A DNA stretch of 64,000 nucleotides from Pseudactinotalea suaedae (lineage in GTDB: Bacteria; Actinomycetota; Actinomycetes; Actinomycetales; Beutenbergiaceae), in assembly GCF_009733815.1 (NCBI RefSeq), contig NZ_WNXY01000008.1, positions 283,231 to 347,230 of the forward strand, read 5' to 3'. The notes under the pieces were generated by a model, which saw only the letters and a list, made by a program, of their open reading frames with translations, was not told the DNA's origin and ran no database searches. The position numbers and the translations under genes were made by a program. This document shows positions 21,399 through 30,704 of this stretch, piece by piece. Numbering within the stretch: the first letter of the stretch is position 1; the number at the start of each line of letters is the position of its first letter.

Positions 21399-22394
21399 AT
21401 GGCGAGTCCATCCTTGATCGCCGACGCGGCGACCGGGAAGGCCGTGGGTAAGACCGGCCGCGCCCGTTCCCGCCGTGCCGAGCAACGTCCCGGGCAGCGC
21501 GCCCGGGAGCGCCGCAGGAACCTGTGGATCTACGTGTTCCTGCTGCCCACGTTCGTGCTGTACGGCATGTACACGCTCTACCCGATGGTCGCCAGCTACT
21601 GGTACTCGCTGGTGCGGTGGAACGGTTTCACGGCCGACCAGCAGTTCGTGGGGCTGGACAACTACGAGAAGGTCTTCGCCGACCCGCAGTTCTGGAACTC
21701 GGTCAAGGTCACGCTCGTCTTCATGCTGATCGTGGCGCCGCTGCGGGTGTTCGGCGCGTTCGCGCTGGCGATCCTGCTCAACTCCCCGAGGCTGCCGTTC
21801 ACCGGGTTCTTCCGCACCGTGTACTTCATCCCGGTCGTGACCACGACGGCGATCGTCGGCGTGGTGATGCGCTTCATCTTCGACCCGGCCAGCGGCCCGG
21901 TCGCCGGGGTGCTGAGCCTGTTCGGTGCCGGCCCGGTGGACCTGCTCGGTTCGTCGTCGACGGCGTTGTGGACGGCGGGCATCGTCTATGTCTGGAAGTT
22001 CTTCGGCATCACGCTGATCTACTGGTTGGCCGCGCTGCAGACCATCCCCAAGGATCTGTACGAGGCAGCGCGGATCGACGGCGCGGGACCGTTCGGCGTG
22101 TTCCGGTACATCACGCTGCCGATGCTGATCCCGTTCCTGCTGATCATCTCGGTGCTCACGGTCGAGGACTGCTTCCACGCCTTCGACCTGATGCAGACGA
22201 TGACCGCCGGTGGCCCGTTCTTCAGCACCGAGATCGTGGAGATCTACATCTACCGGTTCGCCTTCGCCGCCTCGATCCCCCAGCTGGGGCACGCGTCGGC
22301 GGCAGCGGTCCTGTTCGGGCTGCTGGTGCTGGTCGTGGTCATGCTCCAGGCGTGGGCCACGGTGGCCTCCCGACGGTCGGCGGCGAGGATATGA
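21399..22394 (+). CDS. ABC sugar transporter permease (MalF/UgpA type)
   Basis: A 331-residue integral membrane protein with six predicted segments after a basic 45-residue N-terminus. The first helix is LWIYVFLLPTFVLYGMYTLYP, and the EAA loop is LYEAARIDGAGPFGVFRYITLP (E-A-A-x-I-D-G-A motif, about residues 222-243), which contacts the ATPase. It forms the CUT1-type channel with the next gene. RBS GAGGAGG-like. The operon encodes no ATP-binding protein. Confidence 0.92.
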   Translation: MASPSLIADAATGKAVGKTGRARSRRAEQRPGQRARERRRNLWIYVFLLPTFVLYGMYTLYPMVASYWYSLVRWNGFTADQQFVGLDNYEKVFADPQFWNSVKVTLVFMLIVAPLRVFGAFALAILLNSPRLPFTGFFRTVYFIPVVTTTAIVGVVMRFIFDPASGPVAGVLSLFGAGPVDLLGSSSTALWTAGIVYVWKFFGITLIYWLAALQTIPKDLYEAARIDGAGPFGVFRYITLPMLIPFLLIISVLTVEDCFHAFDLMQTMTAGGPFFSTEIVEIYIYRFAFAASIPQLGHASAAAVLFGLLVLVVVMLQAWATVASRRSAARI

Positions 22395-23254
22395 GCGCCA
22401 CGACGACGCAGCGTCCCCGCGCCCGGGTGTCGCGGCGTGCGAGCTGGTGGCTGCTGGCCCTGGTGCTGCTCCTGATCGCGTTCGTCTGGGTGTACCCGTT
22501 CCTGTGGATGGCCTCGGCGTCGCTGAAGACCTCCGGCGAGGTGTTCTCGGGCGGGCTCAGCCTGATCCCGGAGATCCTGCAGTGGGAGAACTACGCCCGG
22601 GCCTGGGAGGACGGCAACTTCAAGGTCTACGTCCTCAACACGGTGATCGTCACGGTCGCGACCGTGGTCATCGTGGTGGCCCGCTGCGCGCTGGCCGGCT
22701 ACGTGCTCGGGCGCTACAAGTTCCCCGGCTCCCGGGTCATCATCGCGATCCTGGTGGCCACGCTGTTCGTGCCCACCGGGTACACGATCATCCCGATCGT
22801 CAAGCTCTCGCTCGAGCTCGGTCTGCTCGACCAGCACAGCGGCATGATCCTGGCGCTGGCCGGCGGTGCCAACGTGGCATCGATCCTCATCTACGCCGGG
22901 TACTTCCGCGGCATGCCGGCTGAGCTCGAGGAAGCAGCGATCGTGGACGGCGCGGGATTCTTCCGCACCTTCTTCCGGATCATGCTGCCGCTGTCGATGC
23001 CGGTCACGGCCACGGTGGCGATCCTGACGTTCCTGTTCACGTGGAACGCGTTCTTCCTGCCCCTGGTGTTCTCCTTCAGCAACCCGGCACTGCGCACCGT
23101 GAGCGTGGGCATGCAGGCGTTCGTGGGCGAGAACTCCACCGACTGGCCCGGCATGGCCGCAGCTGGGGTCATCTCCATGCTGCCGATCGTCGTGCTCTAC
23201 GCCTTCATGCAGCGCTACTTCGTCGAAGGCATCGCCGGCGCCGTCAAGTCCTGA
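22391..23254 (+). CDS. ABC sugar transporter permease (MalG/UgpE type)
   Basis: A 287-residue permease with six segments. The N-terminal helix is WWLLALVLLLIAFVWVYPFLWM, and the EAA loop is ELEEAAIVDGAGFFRTFFRIMLP at about residues 176-198. Typical MalG ending YFVEGIAGAVKS. The start overlaps the previous gene in an ATGA configuration. Second half of the CUT1 importer. Confidence 0.92.
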   Translation: MSATTTQRPRARVSRRASWWLLALVLLLIAFVWVYPFLWMASASLKTSGEVFSGGLSLIPEILQWENYARAWEDGNFKVYVLNTVIVTVATVVIVVARCALAGYVLGRYKFPGSRVIIAILVATLFVPTGYTIIPIVKLSLELGLLDQHSGMILALAGGANVASILIYAGYFRGMPAELEEAAIVDGAGFFRTFFRIMLPLSMPVTATVAILTFLFTWNAFFLPLVFSFSNPALRTVSVGMQAFVGENSTDWPGMAAAGVISMLPIVVLYAFMQRYFVEGIAGAVKS

Positions 23255-23301
23255 CAGCCCCGTCCCCCATCACCCACCCGGAACTCAACGAGGAGATCGA
23301 G

Positions 23302-24753
23302 ATGACGCGTATCAACCGCCGCCACTTCATGGGCGGCGTCGGAATGGTCGGACTGACCGGCTTGCTCGCCGCCTGCGGCGGCGAGAGCGCACCGCCGAAC
23401 CCCGGTGGCACCGGTGGCGGCGGTGGCGGCGGAGGCGGTGAGGGCGGCACCTTCACCTGGTGGGACCACTTCGGTGGCCTGCAGGACCTGCACACCCAGT
23501 GGGCCGCCGACGAGGCCGAGCGCCTGGGGATCACCATCGAGTACACCTACAACGAGCCCGGCAAGGCCACCGAGGCGCTGCAGCTCGCCAACCAGGCGAA
23601 CTCGCTGCCGGACATCTACTCCAACGTGGTGGGGCTGCCGCTGCCCGCGCTGGTCGAGGCCGGCTGGCTGAGCCCGATCACGCTCTCGGACGAGGCGCTC
23701 GCGCGGCTCCCCGAGGACGCGTTCACCGACGGCATCACCCGGCTCGACGGCCAGATCTACGGGCTGCCCGCGCTCTCCGACCGGCAGTACTGGGGGTGCA
23801 CCTGGTTCAACTCGGTGATCGCCGAGGAGATCGGGTTCGAGGGTCCGAAGAGCTACGACGAGCTGCTGGCGGCACTCAAGCTCATCGCTGACGACGGCAC
23901 GTACTCCCCGATGACCCTCGCCCTCGGCGCCGCCGGCCGCACGCGCGACCAGGTCGACGACCTCGCGCAGGCGGGCGGGTTCCCGGGATGGCAGGGTCTG
24001 CGGTACGACACCGGTGAGTACGAGTACCACCACGACAGCTACCTCAACGCGATCGAGCTCCTCAAGGAGATCTCGGACAACGGCTGGCTGCTGCCCGGGA
24101 CCAACTCCTTCCAGGTCCCCGACGCGCGTGGCCGCTGGGCCGCCGGCGAGATCGGGTTCTTCATCGACGGGCCGTGGTCGCCCGGTGGCGTCCGTGCGCT
24201 GAACGCCGAGCACGTGGAGCGGATGGCCACCTCGGGTGAGCTCACGCCCGACGGCGAGGAGCTCGTGATCACCCGTGGCGCGCCGGCGCCCACCTGGTTC
24301 GTCTCGGGGTCGACCGCCGACGCCGAGATCGCCAGCCAGATCATCGAGACCTTCACGCAGGACGACTACCAGGCGGCGCTCGCGGCCGCGATGGACCAGC
24401 CCCCGCTGAACCTGGACATCGTCGCCGAGGCGGACGTCATCGAGCCCTACGCCTGGTTGGTGGAGGACTTCAAGAAGCGCGTCTTCCGCGCCCCGCAGCC
24501 CCAGGTGCGCAAGATCGAGGTGACCGAGGTCCAGGCACGCCAGACCCCGCCGTCGACCGATCTCGGCGCGATCGTCCAGGGGTACCTGGGCGGCGACATC
24601 AGCGACGTCCGGGCCGAGCTGGTCAAGCTCAGCGACGCCTTCTCCGCAGCACTGGACACCGCGATCGACGAAGCGGTCGCCGACGGGGTCGACGTCAGCC
24701 GGGCGGACTGGGAGTTCGCCGACTGGCAGCGCGGCACCGACTACACGTACTGA
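23302..24753 (+). CDS. Sugar ABC transporter substrate-binding lipoprotein
   Basis: A 483-residue extracellular solute-binding protein. The N-terminus MTRINRRHFMGGVGMVG has a twin-arginine motif and leads to lipobox LLAAC, so it is a Tat-exported lipoprotein anchored through Cys26 or so. A Gly-rich linker follows, then the SBP fold starting FTWWDHFGGLQDLH. The protein is long for the family, with an extended acidic C-terminus (VSRADWEFADWQRG). The ATG at 23302 has GAGGAGATCGAG upstream. It gives the operon's importer its specificity, for an unknown oligosaccharide or glycoside. Confidence 0.9.
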   Translation: MTRINRRHFMGGVGMVGLTGLLAACGGESAPPNPGGTGGGGGGGGGEGGTFTWWDHFGGLQDLHTQWAADEAERLGITIEYTYNEPGKATEALQLANQANSLPDIYSNVVGLPLPALVEAGWLSPITLSDEALARLPEDAFTDGITRLDGQIYGLPALSDRQYWGCTWFNSVIAEEIGFEGPKSYDELLAALKLIADDGTYSPMTLALGAAGRTRDQVDDLAQAGGFPGWQGLRYDTGEYEYHHDSYLNAIELLKEISDNGWLLPGTNSFQVPDARGRWAAGEIGFFIDGPWSPGGVRALNAEHVERMATSGELTPDGEELVITRGAPAPTWFVSGSTADAEIASQIIETFTQDDYQAALAAAMDQPPLNLDIVAEADVIEPYAWLVEDFKKRVFRAPQPQVRKIEVTEVQARQTPPSTDLGAIVQGYLGGDISDVRAELVKLSDAFSAALDTAIDEAVADGVDVSRADWEFADWQRGTDYTY

Positions 24754-24779
24754 CGGATCGAGAAGGCGGAGGACGGCGG

Positions 24780-25547
24780 ATGGGCACATTTCCTGGAGAG
24801 CGCACCGCGATCGTGACCGGTGCCGCGTCGTTGCGCGGCATCGGGCGGGCGGCGGCTGCTCGGCTGGCCCGTGAGGGATGGTCGCTCGGGTTGCTCGACA
24901 TCGACGGCGACGAGGTGGCGGCTCTGGCCGCGGCGCTGGCGTCCGAGCACGGGGTCGAGGCCCTGGGCCTGGGCGTCGACGTGGCGGACGCGGCAGCGGT
25001 GCGGGTGGCCGTGGAGGAGCTCGGGAGGCGGCTGCCGCCGATCGTCGGGCTGGCCAACGTGGCCGGTGTCAGCTCGCCCACGCCCTACCTTGAGCTGCCC
25101 GAGGGCGAGTGGGAGCGGGTGATGCGGGTCAACCTCGACGGTGTCCATCACGTGACGCGGTGCGCCGCGGAGGCGATGGTGCGTGCGGCCGTGGGGCGGA
25201 TCGTCTCGATCTCCTCGGTGTCGGCGCAACGGGGTGGCGGGACGTACTCCAAGACGCCGTACTCGGTGGCGAAGGCCGGTGTGATCGGGTTGACCCGGGC
25301 GCTGGCGCGCGAGCTGGGTCCGCACGGCATCACGGTCAACGCGATCGCGCCGGGTCCGATCGACACCGACATCATGGGCGGCACCCTCACCGAGGAGCGC
25401 AAGGCCATCATGGCGGCCGATCTGCTGGTCGGTCGGGTGGGGACGGTCGATGACATCGCGGCCGCCATCACCTTCCTGCTGGGTGAGGAGTCCGGCTACA
25501 TCACCGGGCACACGCTCAACGTCGACGGCGGGATGTACATGCACTAG
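24780..25547 (+). CDS. Short-chain dehydrogenase/reductase (classical SDR)
   Basis: A 255-residue classical SDR. Coenzyme loop TGAASLRGIG at about residues 14-23, Asp after beta2 (LLDIDGD) favouring NAD(H), NVAG in place of NNAG, and catalytic SISSVSAQ with Tyr and Lys in YSVAKAG. Product end GHTLNVDGGMYMH. It probably oxidises or reduces a hydroxyl of the imported sugar or its acid. Last gene of the GH39 operon, 26 bp after the SBP, ending in a hairpin facing the convergent FadR-type gene. Confidence 0.87.
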   Translation: MGTFPGERTAIVTGAASLRGIGRAAAARLAREGWSLGLLDIDGDEVAALAAALASEHGVEALGLGVDVADAAAVRVAVEELGRRLPPIVGLANVAGVSSPTPYLELPEGEWERVMRVNLDGVHHVTRCAAEAMVRAAVGRIVSISSVSAQRGGGTYSKTPYSVAKAGVIGLTRALARELGPHGITVNAIAPGPIDTDIMGGTLTEERKAIMAADLLVGRVGTVDDIAAAITFLLGEESGYITGHTLNVDGGMYMH

Positions 25548-25559
25548 CCCCGACGGGGC
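25547..25559. terminator. Short GC hairpin between convergent genes
   Basis: Perfect GCCCC/GGGGC stem with a GAC loop right at the SDR stop codon, in the 17-bp gap to the convergent FadR-type gene. There is no U tract; termination role is inferred. Confidence 0.4.
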
Positions 25560-25564
25560 GGGGT

Positions 25565-26293
25565 TCAGCCGAAGGACCTGAGGAGATCACGGCGGGTGGT
25601 GGCGAGGTGCTTGCGCATCGCACGGGCAGCACCGGCGGCATCACGCGCGGTGATCTTCTCCAGGATCAGCCGGTGCTCGTCGAGGAGATCCCCGAGATCC
25701 GGCGTTCCCTGCAGGTATCCGTGCAGGCTCTTGAGCCGACCGACCCGCAGCGGGTCGGCCATGCCCTCGACGAGGAGGCTGATCATGCGGTTGCCGCTCG
25801 CCTCGGTGATGCCGTGATGGAACCGCATGTCGGCGGCCGTGAAGGTCTCCTCGTCGGTGGCGTCGGTCATCGCCTGCAGATCGGCGGCGAGGCTGTCGAT
25901 CTGCGGCGGTGTGGCGTTGCGCGCCGCGAGCTCGGCGGCGTGCACCTCGATGGCCAGACGCACCTCGAGGAGCTCCAGCAGGCCGCCGGCGTCACGGCGG
26001 ACCGACGAGGAGAAGAAGTCACGCAGCTGGGTCGCGTTGGTCGCCGTGACGACCGGGCGGCGACCGTGGCTGACCTCGACCAGACCGCGGGCCGCCAGCG
26101 AGCGCACGCCTTCCCGCACCGTCAGCCGGCTGACCTTGAGCTGTATCGCGAGCTCGGCCTCGGAGGGCAGCGAGTCGCCCGCGGCGTAGCTGCCGTCGAA
26201 GATCAGCTCCTCCAGGTGCGCCACCACGGCGTCCGAGGCGGTGCGCGGCTGCGTGCGCTCGGGCCGGTCCGGGTCAGCCGGGGTCGTCGCCAT
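25565..26293 (-). CDS. FadR/GntR-family regulator of the tetrose operon
   Basis: A 242-residue FCD-type regulator. The winged helix shows YAAGDSLPSEAELAIQLKVSRLTVREGVRSLAARGLV, and the FCD domain shows LLEVRLAIEVHAAELAA, ADMRFHHGITEASGN with a likely metal-binding His, and a C-terminal HL/ARR segment. It is divergent from the HADH-TIM-LerK-DerI-LerI operon across 268 bp. That interval carries two related operator-like sites (26322-26338 and 26513-26529), one near each gene, so the regulator probably controls itself and the operon. Confidence 0.86.
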   Translation of the reverse strand: MATTPADPDRPERTQPRTASDAVVAHLEELIFDGSYAAGDSLPSEAELAIQLKVSRLTVREGVRSLAARGLVEVSHGRRPVVTATNATQLRDFFSSSVRRDAGGLLELLEVRLAIEVHAAELAARNATPPQIDSLAADLQAMTDATDEETFTAADMRFHHGITEASGNRMISLLVEGMADPLRVGRLKSLHGYLQGTPDLGDLLDEHRLILEKITARDAAGAARAMRKHLATTRRDLLRSFG

Positions 26294-26321
26294 GTCCTCA
26301 TCGTGCCAGAAGCGGGCGCCG

Positions 26322-26338
26322 AACTGTGCTGATGAGTC
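26322..26338. promoter_or_regulatory. Operator-like half of a FadR-type pair (regulator side)
   Basis: AACTGTGCTGATGAGTC lies 29 bp upstream of the FadR-type start. Its reverse complement reads ACTCATC-N5-AGTT and matches the site at 26513-26529 (ACTCATC-N5-AGTT). Confidence 0.45.
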
Positions 26339-26512
26339 GACGCGCAGGTGGGGCGGCCGGGGTCGGGTCGAGCGCGCCCGGCGCGGGACGATCGCCGATC
26401 GCGCCGTGCAGCGCCGATATGGACCATCCGGCCGTGGCGGTTCCGACTGCGACGTCGTCGATTCCGGCCCGGACCCCTGGCTCTCGCCGCCGTGCCGCGC
26501 TAGGCTCGTGCC

Positions 26513-26529
26513 AACTCGTCAGATGAGTT
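26513..26529. promoter_or_regulatory. Operator-like palindrome upstream of the tetrose operon
   Basis: AACTCGTCAGATGAGTT is a near-perfect 17-bp inverted repeat around one central base (one wobble pair). It starts 7 bp after a TAGGCT -10-like element (26501-26506), so it covers the expected transcription start, typical for a repressor site. Confidence 0.6.
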
Positions 26530-26561
26530 CAGGCTCACCCACCGAAGAGAGAGCACAACGG

Positions 26562-27560
26562 ATGATCGAGAAGATCGAGCGGGTCGCCGTCGTCGGCGCC
26601 GGCTACATGGGCACCGGGATCGCGCAGCGGCTGGCAGGCGCGGGGATCACCGTGACCCTCACCGACGCCACCCTCGAGCTGGCCGAGGCGGGTCGCCTCC
26701 GTGCGCTGGCCGACGTGGCGCGCGACGTCCAGGCCGGTCTGCTGCCTCCCGGGACCACCGAGGTGGTCGAGGCCAACCTGAGCGCCGCGGCCACGCTCGA
26801 GGACGCGGTGCGCGACGCCGACTTCATCGAGGAGGTCGTGCCGGAGGTGCTCGAGATCAAGCGCGACGTGCTCGCCCGGATCTCCGCCGTCGCCCGTCCC
26901 GACGCGATCATCGGGTCCAACACCTCCACGATCCCGGTGCGCCGGATGGCGGACGCCGTCGAGCGCCCGGAGCGGTTCCTCGTCGTGCACTGGAGCAACC
27001 CCGCGCACCTCGTGCCCGGGGTCGAGCTCGTGGTCGGCGAAGACACGGACCGCGCGGTGCTGCCGCTGGTCAAGACGCTGCTCGCGCAAGCCGACTGGGT
27101 GGGTGCCGTGGTGGGCGATGCACCCGGGTTCGTGCTCAACCGGCTGCAGTTCGCGCTGGTGCGCGAGGCGCTGCTGCTGGTCAGCGAGGGCCACGCCACC
27201 GCTGAGGACGTCGACACCGTGCTACGCACCACGCTCGGGTTCCGGATGCCGTTCATCCCCCCGATCACGATGCTCGACATGGCCGGCCTCGACATCTACG
27301 ACAAGTGCTACGGGCTGCTCGAGGCCGAGCTGGGGCCGCGGTTCTCGGCGCCGGCCGTGCTCACCGAGGCCGTGGCCGCGGGTCGCTACGGCATGAAGAA
27401 CGGCCAGGGCCTGTTCCGCGACTACCCGCCCGAGACGCTCGAGGAGATCGCCGCCTGGCGCGCACGGGCGTACACGGGCATGAGCCGGCTGCTCGCCGAC
27501 CTCGGCCCGATGCCCGGCAGCACCCCGTCCGCCCCCGACACCGAGGAGAGCCCCGCATGA
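26562..27560 (+). CDS. 3-hydroxyacyl-CoA dehydrogenase-like NAD-dependent oxidoreductase
   Basis: A 332-residue two-domain protein. Rossmann domain: VAVVGAGYMGTGIAQRLAGAG at about residues 8-28, then ADFIEEVVPEVLEIKRDV and SNTSTIPVRRMA. The helical 3HCDH C-terminal domain includes DAPGFVLNRLQFALVREAL and GRYGMKNGQGLFRDYP. Paralogs in sugar operons act on sugar acids (for example L-gulonate 3-dehydrogenase) rather than acyl-CoA, so an aldonate or branched-chain sugar-acid oxidation is the better guess. ATG 26562 chosen; in-frame ATG 26523 lies inside the operator. First of five coupled genes. Confidence 0.82.
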   Translation: MIEKIERVAVVGAGYMGTGIAQRLAGAGITVTLTDATLELAEAGRLRALADVARDVQAGLLPPGTTEVVEANLSAAATLEDAVRDADFIEEVVPEVLEIKRDVLARISAVARPDAIIGSNTSTIPVRRMADAVERPERFLVVHWSNPAHLVPGVELVVGEDTDRAVLPLVKTLLAQADWVGAVVGDAPGFVLNRLQFALVREALLLVSEGHATAEDVDTVLRTTLGFRMPFIPPITMLDMAGLDIYDKCYGLLEAELGPRFSAPAVLTEAVAAGRYGMKNGQGLFRDYPPETLEEIAAWRARAYTGMSRLLADLGPMPGSTPSAPDTEESPA

Positions 27561-28507
27561 ACCAGCGCACCGCCGACACCTGGCCGATCGGTGTAGGGCT
27601 GCCCCAGCTGGCGGGCACCACGCGCGACGGCCGTGACGTGACCGCCGTGGGGCCCGAGGCCTGGCGGCCGGCGTTCCACGAGGTCGCCGCGGCCGGCTTC
27701 ACCGAGATCGACCTGTTCACCTCCCACATCCGGATCTCGGATCTCGACGCCGAGGGCCGCGCCGCGTTGCTGCGCACCCTGGACGAGTACGGGCTCCGGA
27801 TCAGCGCCGTGCCGCTGGCACGGCGCAGCATCATCGACGCCGACCCGGAGCGCGCCGCCGCCAACCTGCAGTTCGCGCTCGACGTCGTGCGCGCCGCCGG
27901 CGAGCTGGGCGTCGAGCTCGTCTGCCTCGGGCTCCACCAGCCGCTCACGCAGGCGCAGCAGGAGGCGCACTGGTTCTGGCTCGCCCAGGGCGAGGAGGAC
28001 CCGGACGACCCCGCGGTCTGGGCGGCCGCCGTCGAGGGCTTCCAGAAGATCGGCGAGGAGGCGGCGCGAGCCGGCGTCGAGATCTCGCTCGAGATGTACG
28101 AGGGGACCTACCTCGGGACGTCGGAGAGCTCGGTGCGGCTCAAGACCGACATCGGGCTCGCCAACGTCGGGCTGTGCCCCGACATCGGCAACATCGTGCG
28201 CCTGCACCGGCCGGTCGAGGACTGGCGGACGATGCTCGAGGTGATGCTCCCGCACACCAACTACTGGCAGCTCAAGAACTACCTGCGTGACCACGACCCC
28301 GCGACCGGGGCGTACTTCTCGGCGCCCGCGCCGCTCGAGAGCGGCTTCATCAATTACCGCGAGGCGATCGGGATGGCTCTCGAGGCCGGTTTCGACGGCC
28401 CGATGTGCGTCGAGCACTACGGTGGAGACGGGCTCAGCGTCTCGGCCACGAACCGCGACTACATCCGCCGCATCCTGCGCGCCAAGCTGGAGGCTCCTGC
28501 ATCATGA
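27557..28507 (+). CDS. Xylose-isomerase-like TIM barrel protein, possible 3-oxo-sugar-acid decarboxylase/isomerase
   Basis: A 316-residue AP-endonuclease-2/xylose-isomerase-like barrel. Candidate metal ligands: Glu in EISLEMYEGTY, the GLCPDIGNIVRLHRP segment (Asp, His), Lys in YWQLKNYLRD and Glu/His in MCVEHYGGDGLS. It starts with an ATGA overlap with the dehydrogenase gene and ends in one with the erythrulose kinase gene. In the published D-apionate route an enzyme of the TIM-barrel type (OiaC) decarboxylates 3-oxo-isoapionate to L-erythrulose, the substrate of the next enzyme. This context fits such a role, but sequence alone does not prove it; an epimerase of tetrulose phosphates is the alternative. 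Confidence 0.72.
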   Translation: MNQRTADTWPIGVGLPQLAGTTRDGRDVTAVGPEAWRPAFHEVAAAGFTEIDLFTSHIRISDLDAEGRAALLRTLDEYGLRISAVPLARRSIIDADPERAAANLQFALDVVRAAGELGVELVCLGLHQPLTQAQQEAHWFWLAQGEEDPDDPAVWAAAVEGFQKIGEEAARAGVEISLEMYEGTYLGTSESSVRLKTDIGLANVGLCPDIGNIVRLHRPVEDWRTMLEVMLPHTNYWQLKNYLRDHDPATGAYFSAPAPLESGFINYREAIGMALEAGFDGPMCVEHYGGDGLSVSATNRDYIRRILRAKLEAPAS

Positions 28508-30210
28508 CGCACCTCGTGAACGACCCGAAGAAGTTCGCCGCCGATGTCCTCGCGGGGTTCGTGCGGGCGCATGCGGACCGGGTGATGGCGGTGCACGGTG
28601 GCGCCGTGCGGGCCACCGAGACCCCGCAGGGCGAGGTCGCCCTGGTGCTGGGAGGCGGCTCCGGCCACTACCCCGCGTTCGCCGGCTGGATCGGTGAGGG
28701 CATGGCGCACGGGGCGGTGTGCGGGAACATCTTCGCCTCCCCCTCGGCGTCGCAGGCGGCGTCGGTGGCGCGGGCGGCACACGCCGGCGGCGGGGTGCTG
28801 TTCGGGTTCGGCAACTACGCCGGTGACGTGCTGCAGTTCAGCCGTGCGATCGAGATGCTCGCGAAGGAGGGCATCGAGGCGCGGATCCTCACCGTGACCG
28901 ACGACATCGCCTCCTCGGACACGCACGCCGAGCGGCGCGGCATCGCCGGTGACCTGCCGGTGTTCAAGATCGCCGGGGCGGCTGCGGCGCAGGGGTGGTC
29001 GCTCGACGACGTCGAGCGGGTGACCAAGCACGCCAACGACCGCACCTTCACGATCGGCGTTGCGATGTCCGGGTGCACGCTCCCGGGCGCCGACGCGCCG
29101 CTGTTCGAGGTCGCGGAGGGTGCTCTGGCGATCGGTCTGGGCATCCACGGCGAGCCGGGCCTGAGCGAGGTGCCGCTGGGCTCGGCGCAGGACGTGGCCG
29201 ACGACCTGGTGGACCGGCTGCTGGCCGCGTTCCCGGAGGACCGCGGCTCGCGGGTGGCGATCCTCGTCAACGGGCTCGGATCGACCACCTACGAGGAGCA
29301 GTTCGTGGTGTTCGCGCGGGTGGCCGAGCGGTTCGAGGCGGAAGGCTTCACCCTGGTGGAGCCCGAGGTCGGCGAGCACGTCACCAGCCTGGACATGGCC
29401 GGGCTGTCCGTCACCGCGACCCTGCTGGACGACGAGCTCGAGCAGCTGTGGCGCGCGCCGGTCGACACCCCCGCGTTCCGGCGGGGCTCGTTCGCCTCGA
29501 CGACGGCGGCCCCGCCGAGGCGGGCCGCGCTGCCCGCGCAGGTGGTCGCCGAGCGCTCGACCGGCTCGGAGGCGTCCCAGGCAGCGGCCGCGACGGCGCT
29601 CGGGCTTCTCGACGACGTGGTCGGAGTGCTCAAGGACCACGAGGCCGAGCTGGGTGCGCTGGACGCGGTGGCCGGTGACGGCGACCACGGGCAGGGCATG
29701 GTGCTCGGCGTGGTCGGTGCTGCCGACCGGGGCCACGAGGCGGTCGGTGCCGGCGTCGGGCTCGGGACGCTGCTGCGCGAGGTCGGCGAGGCCTGGGCCG
29801 AGAGCGCTGGGGGCACGTCCGGCGCGCTGTGGGGCGCCGCGCTCGTGGCCGCCGGCGAGCGGCTCGGCGACACGGACGCACCCACCCCCGGCGACATCGC
29901 CGAGGCGGTGAGCTCCGCCGTCGGGGCCATGAAGGAGATGGGCAAGGCCGAGCTCGGCGACAAGACGATGATGGACGCGGCGACCCCGTTCGCCGAGACG
30001 CTCACGGAGAAGGTCTCGGCGGGCGAGCCGCTCGAGGATGCGTGGGCGGCTGCGCTGCAGGTGGCCTCGGATGCGGCCGACGCGACCGCTGAGCTGCAGG
30101 CCAAGAAGGGGCGCGCGAAGACGCACGGCGACCACTCGGTCGGCCACGCCGACCCGGGTGCGATCTCGTTCGTGCTCGTGTGCAGAACATTCCACTCGAA
30201 GGAGTCATGA
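28504..30210 (+). CDS. lerK: Dihydroxyacetone kinase-family L-erythrulose kinase
   Basis: ATP-dependent kinase of 568 residues fusing a DhaK domain (residues 1-330) and a DhaL domain (about 365-565). DhaK features: [35 protein letters not shown] and His215 in [10 protein letters not shown], which binds the substrate carbonyl covalently. DhaL features: [15 protein letters not shown] with Mg2+-binding Asp residues and [12 protein letters not shown]. It is paired with TPI-type and RpiB-type isomerases, as in the mycobacterial threitol/erythritol pathways, where LerK makes L-erythrulose 1-phosphate. A triose or D-erythrulose substrate cannot be excluded. ATG overlaps the previous stop. Confidence 0.78.
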   Translation: MTHLVNDPKKFAADVLAGFVRAHADRVMAVHGGAVRATETPQGEVALVLGGGSGHYPAFAGWIGEGMAHGAVCGNIFASPSASQAASVARAAHAGGGVLFGFGNYAGDVLQFSRAIEMLAKEGIEARILTVTDDIASSDTHAERRGIAGDLPVFKIAGAAAAQGWSLDDVERVTKHANDRTFTIGVAMSGCTLPGADAPLFEVAEGALAIGLGIHGEPGLSEVPLGSAQDVADDLVDRLLAAFPEDRGSRVAILVNGLGSTTYEEQFVVFARVAERFEAEGFTLVEPEVGEHVTSLDMAGLSVTATLLDDELEQLWRAPVDTPAFRRGSFASTTAAPPRRAALPAQVVAERSTGSEASQAAAATALGLLDDVVGVLKDHEAELGALDAVAGDGDHGQGMVLGVVGAADRGHEAVGAGVGLGTLLREVGEAWAESAGGTSGALWGAALVAAGERLGDTDAPTPGDIAEAVSSAVGAMKEMGKAELGDKTMMDAATPFAETLTEKVSAGEPLEDAWAAALQVASDAADATAELQAKKGRAKTHGDHSVGHADPGAISFVLVCRTFHSKES

Positions 30211-30212
30211 CC

Positions 30213-30704
30213 ATGGGACTGAGGATCGTCGTCGGCGCGGACAGCGCCGGATACGAGTACAAGACGGCGCTCAAGGCGGATCTGGAGGAATCGGACCTCG
30301 TGGCCGAGGTCGTCGACCTCGGCGTGGACTCAGGGGGGTCCACCGACTACCCGCACATCGCGGTCGCGGCCGCCAAGCGGGTGGCCGACGGCACGGCGGA
30401 TCGTGCGCTGCTGGTGTGCGGGACCGGCCTCGGCGTGGCCATCTCCGCGAACAAGGTGCACGGCGTGCGTGCCGTGACGGCGCACGACTCGTACTCGGTC
30501 GAGCGGTCGGTGCTCTCGAACAACGCGCAGGTGCTGTGCTTCGGGCAGCGTGTCGTCGGGCTGGAGCTGGCACGCCGGCTCGCGGCCGAGTGGCTGACCT
30601 ACGAGTTCGACCCGAGCTCCAGCTCCGGGCCGAAGGTGGCAGCGATCGAGGCGTACGACAGCGGCGACCTGCTCGCGGAGGCAGCGGAACAGCGCTGTGT
30701 CTGA
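30213..30704 (+). CDS. derI: RpiB-family D-erythrulose-4-phosphate isomerase
   Basis: A 163-residue RpiB/LacAB fold protein. It opens [20 protein letters not shown] and carries [19 protein letters not shown] with the catalytic Cys-Gly-Thr-Gly. The segment [19 protein letters not shown] has SNNAQ where ribose-5-phosphate isomerases carry an H-N-D-type motif, as seen in the tetrose-specific EryI/DerI branch. It should convert D-erythrulose 4-phosphate to D-erythrose 4-phosphate, entering the pentose phosphate pathway. I chose ATG 30213 (GAAGGAG 8 bp upstream); ATG 30207 overlaps the kinase stop. Confidence 0.78.
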   Translation: MGLRIVVGADSAGYEYKTALKADLEESDLVAEVVDLGVDSGGSTDYPHIAVAAAKRVADGTADRALLVCGTGLGVAISANKVHGVRAVTAHDSYSVERSVLSNNAQVLCFGQRVVGLELARRLAAEWLTYEFDPSSSSGPKVAAIEAYDSGDLLAEAAEQRCV

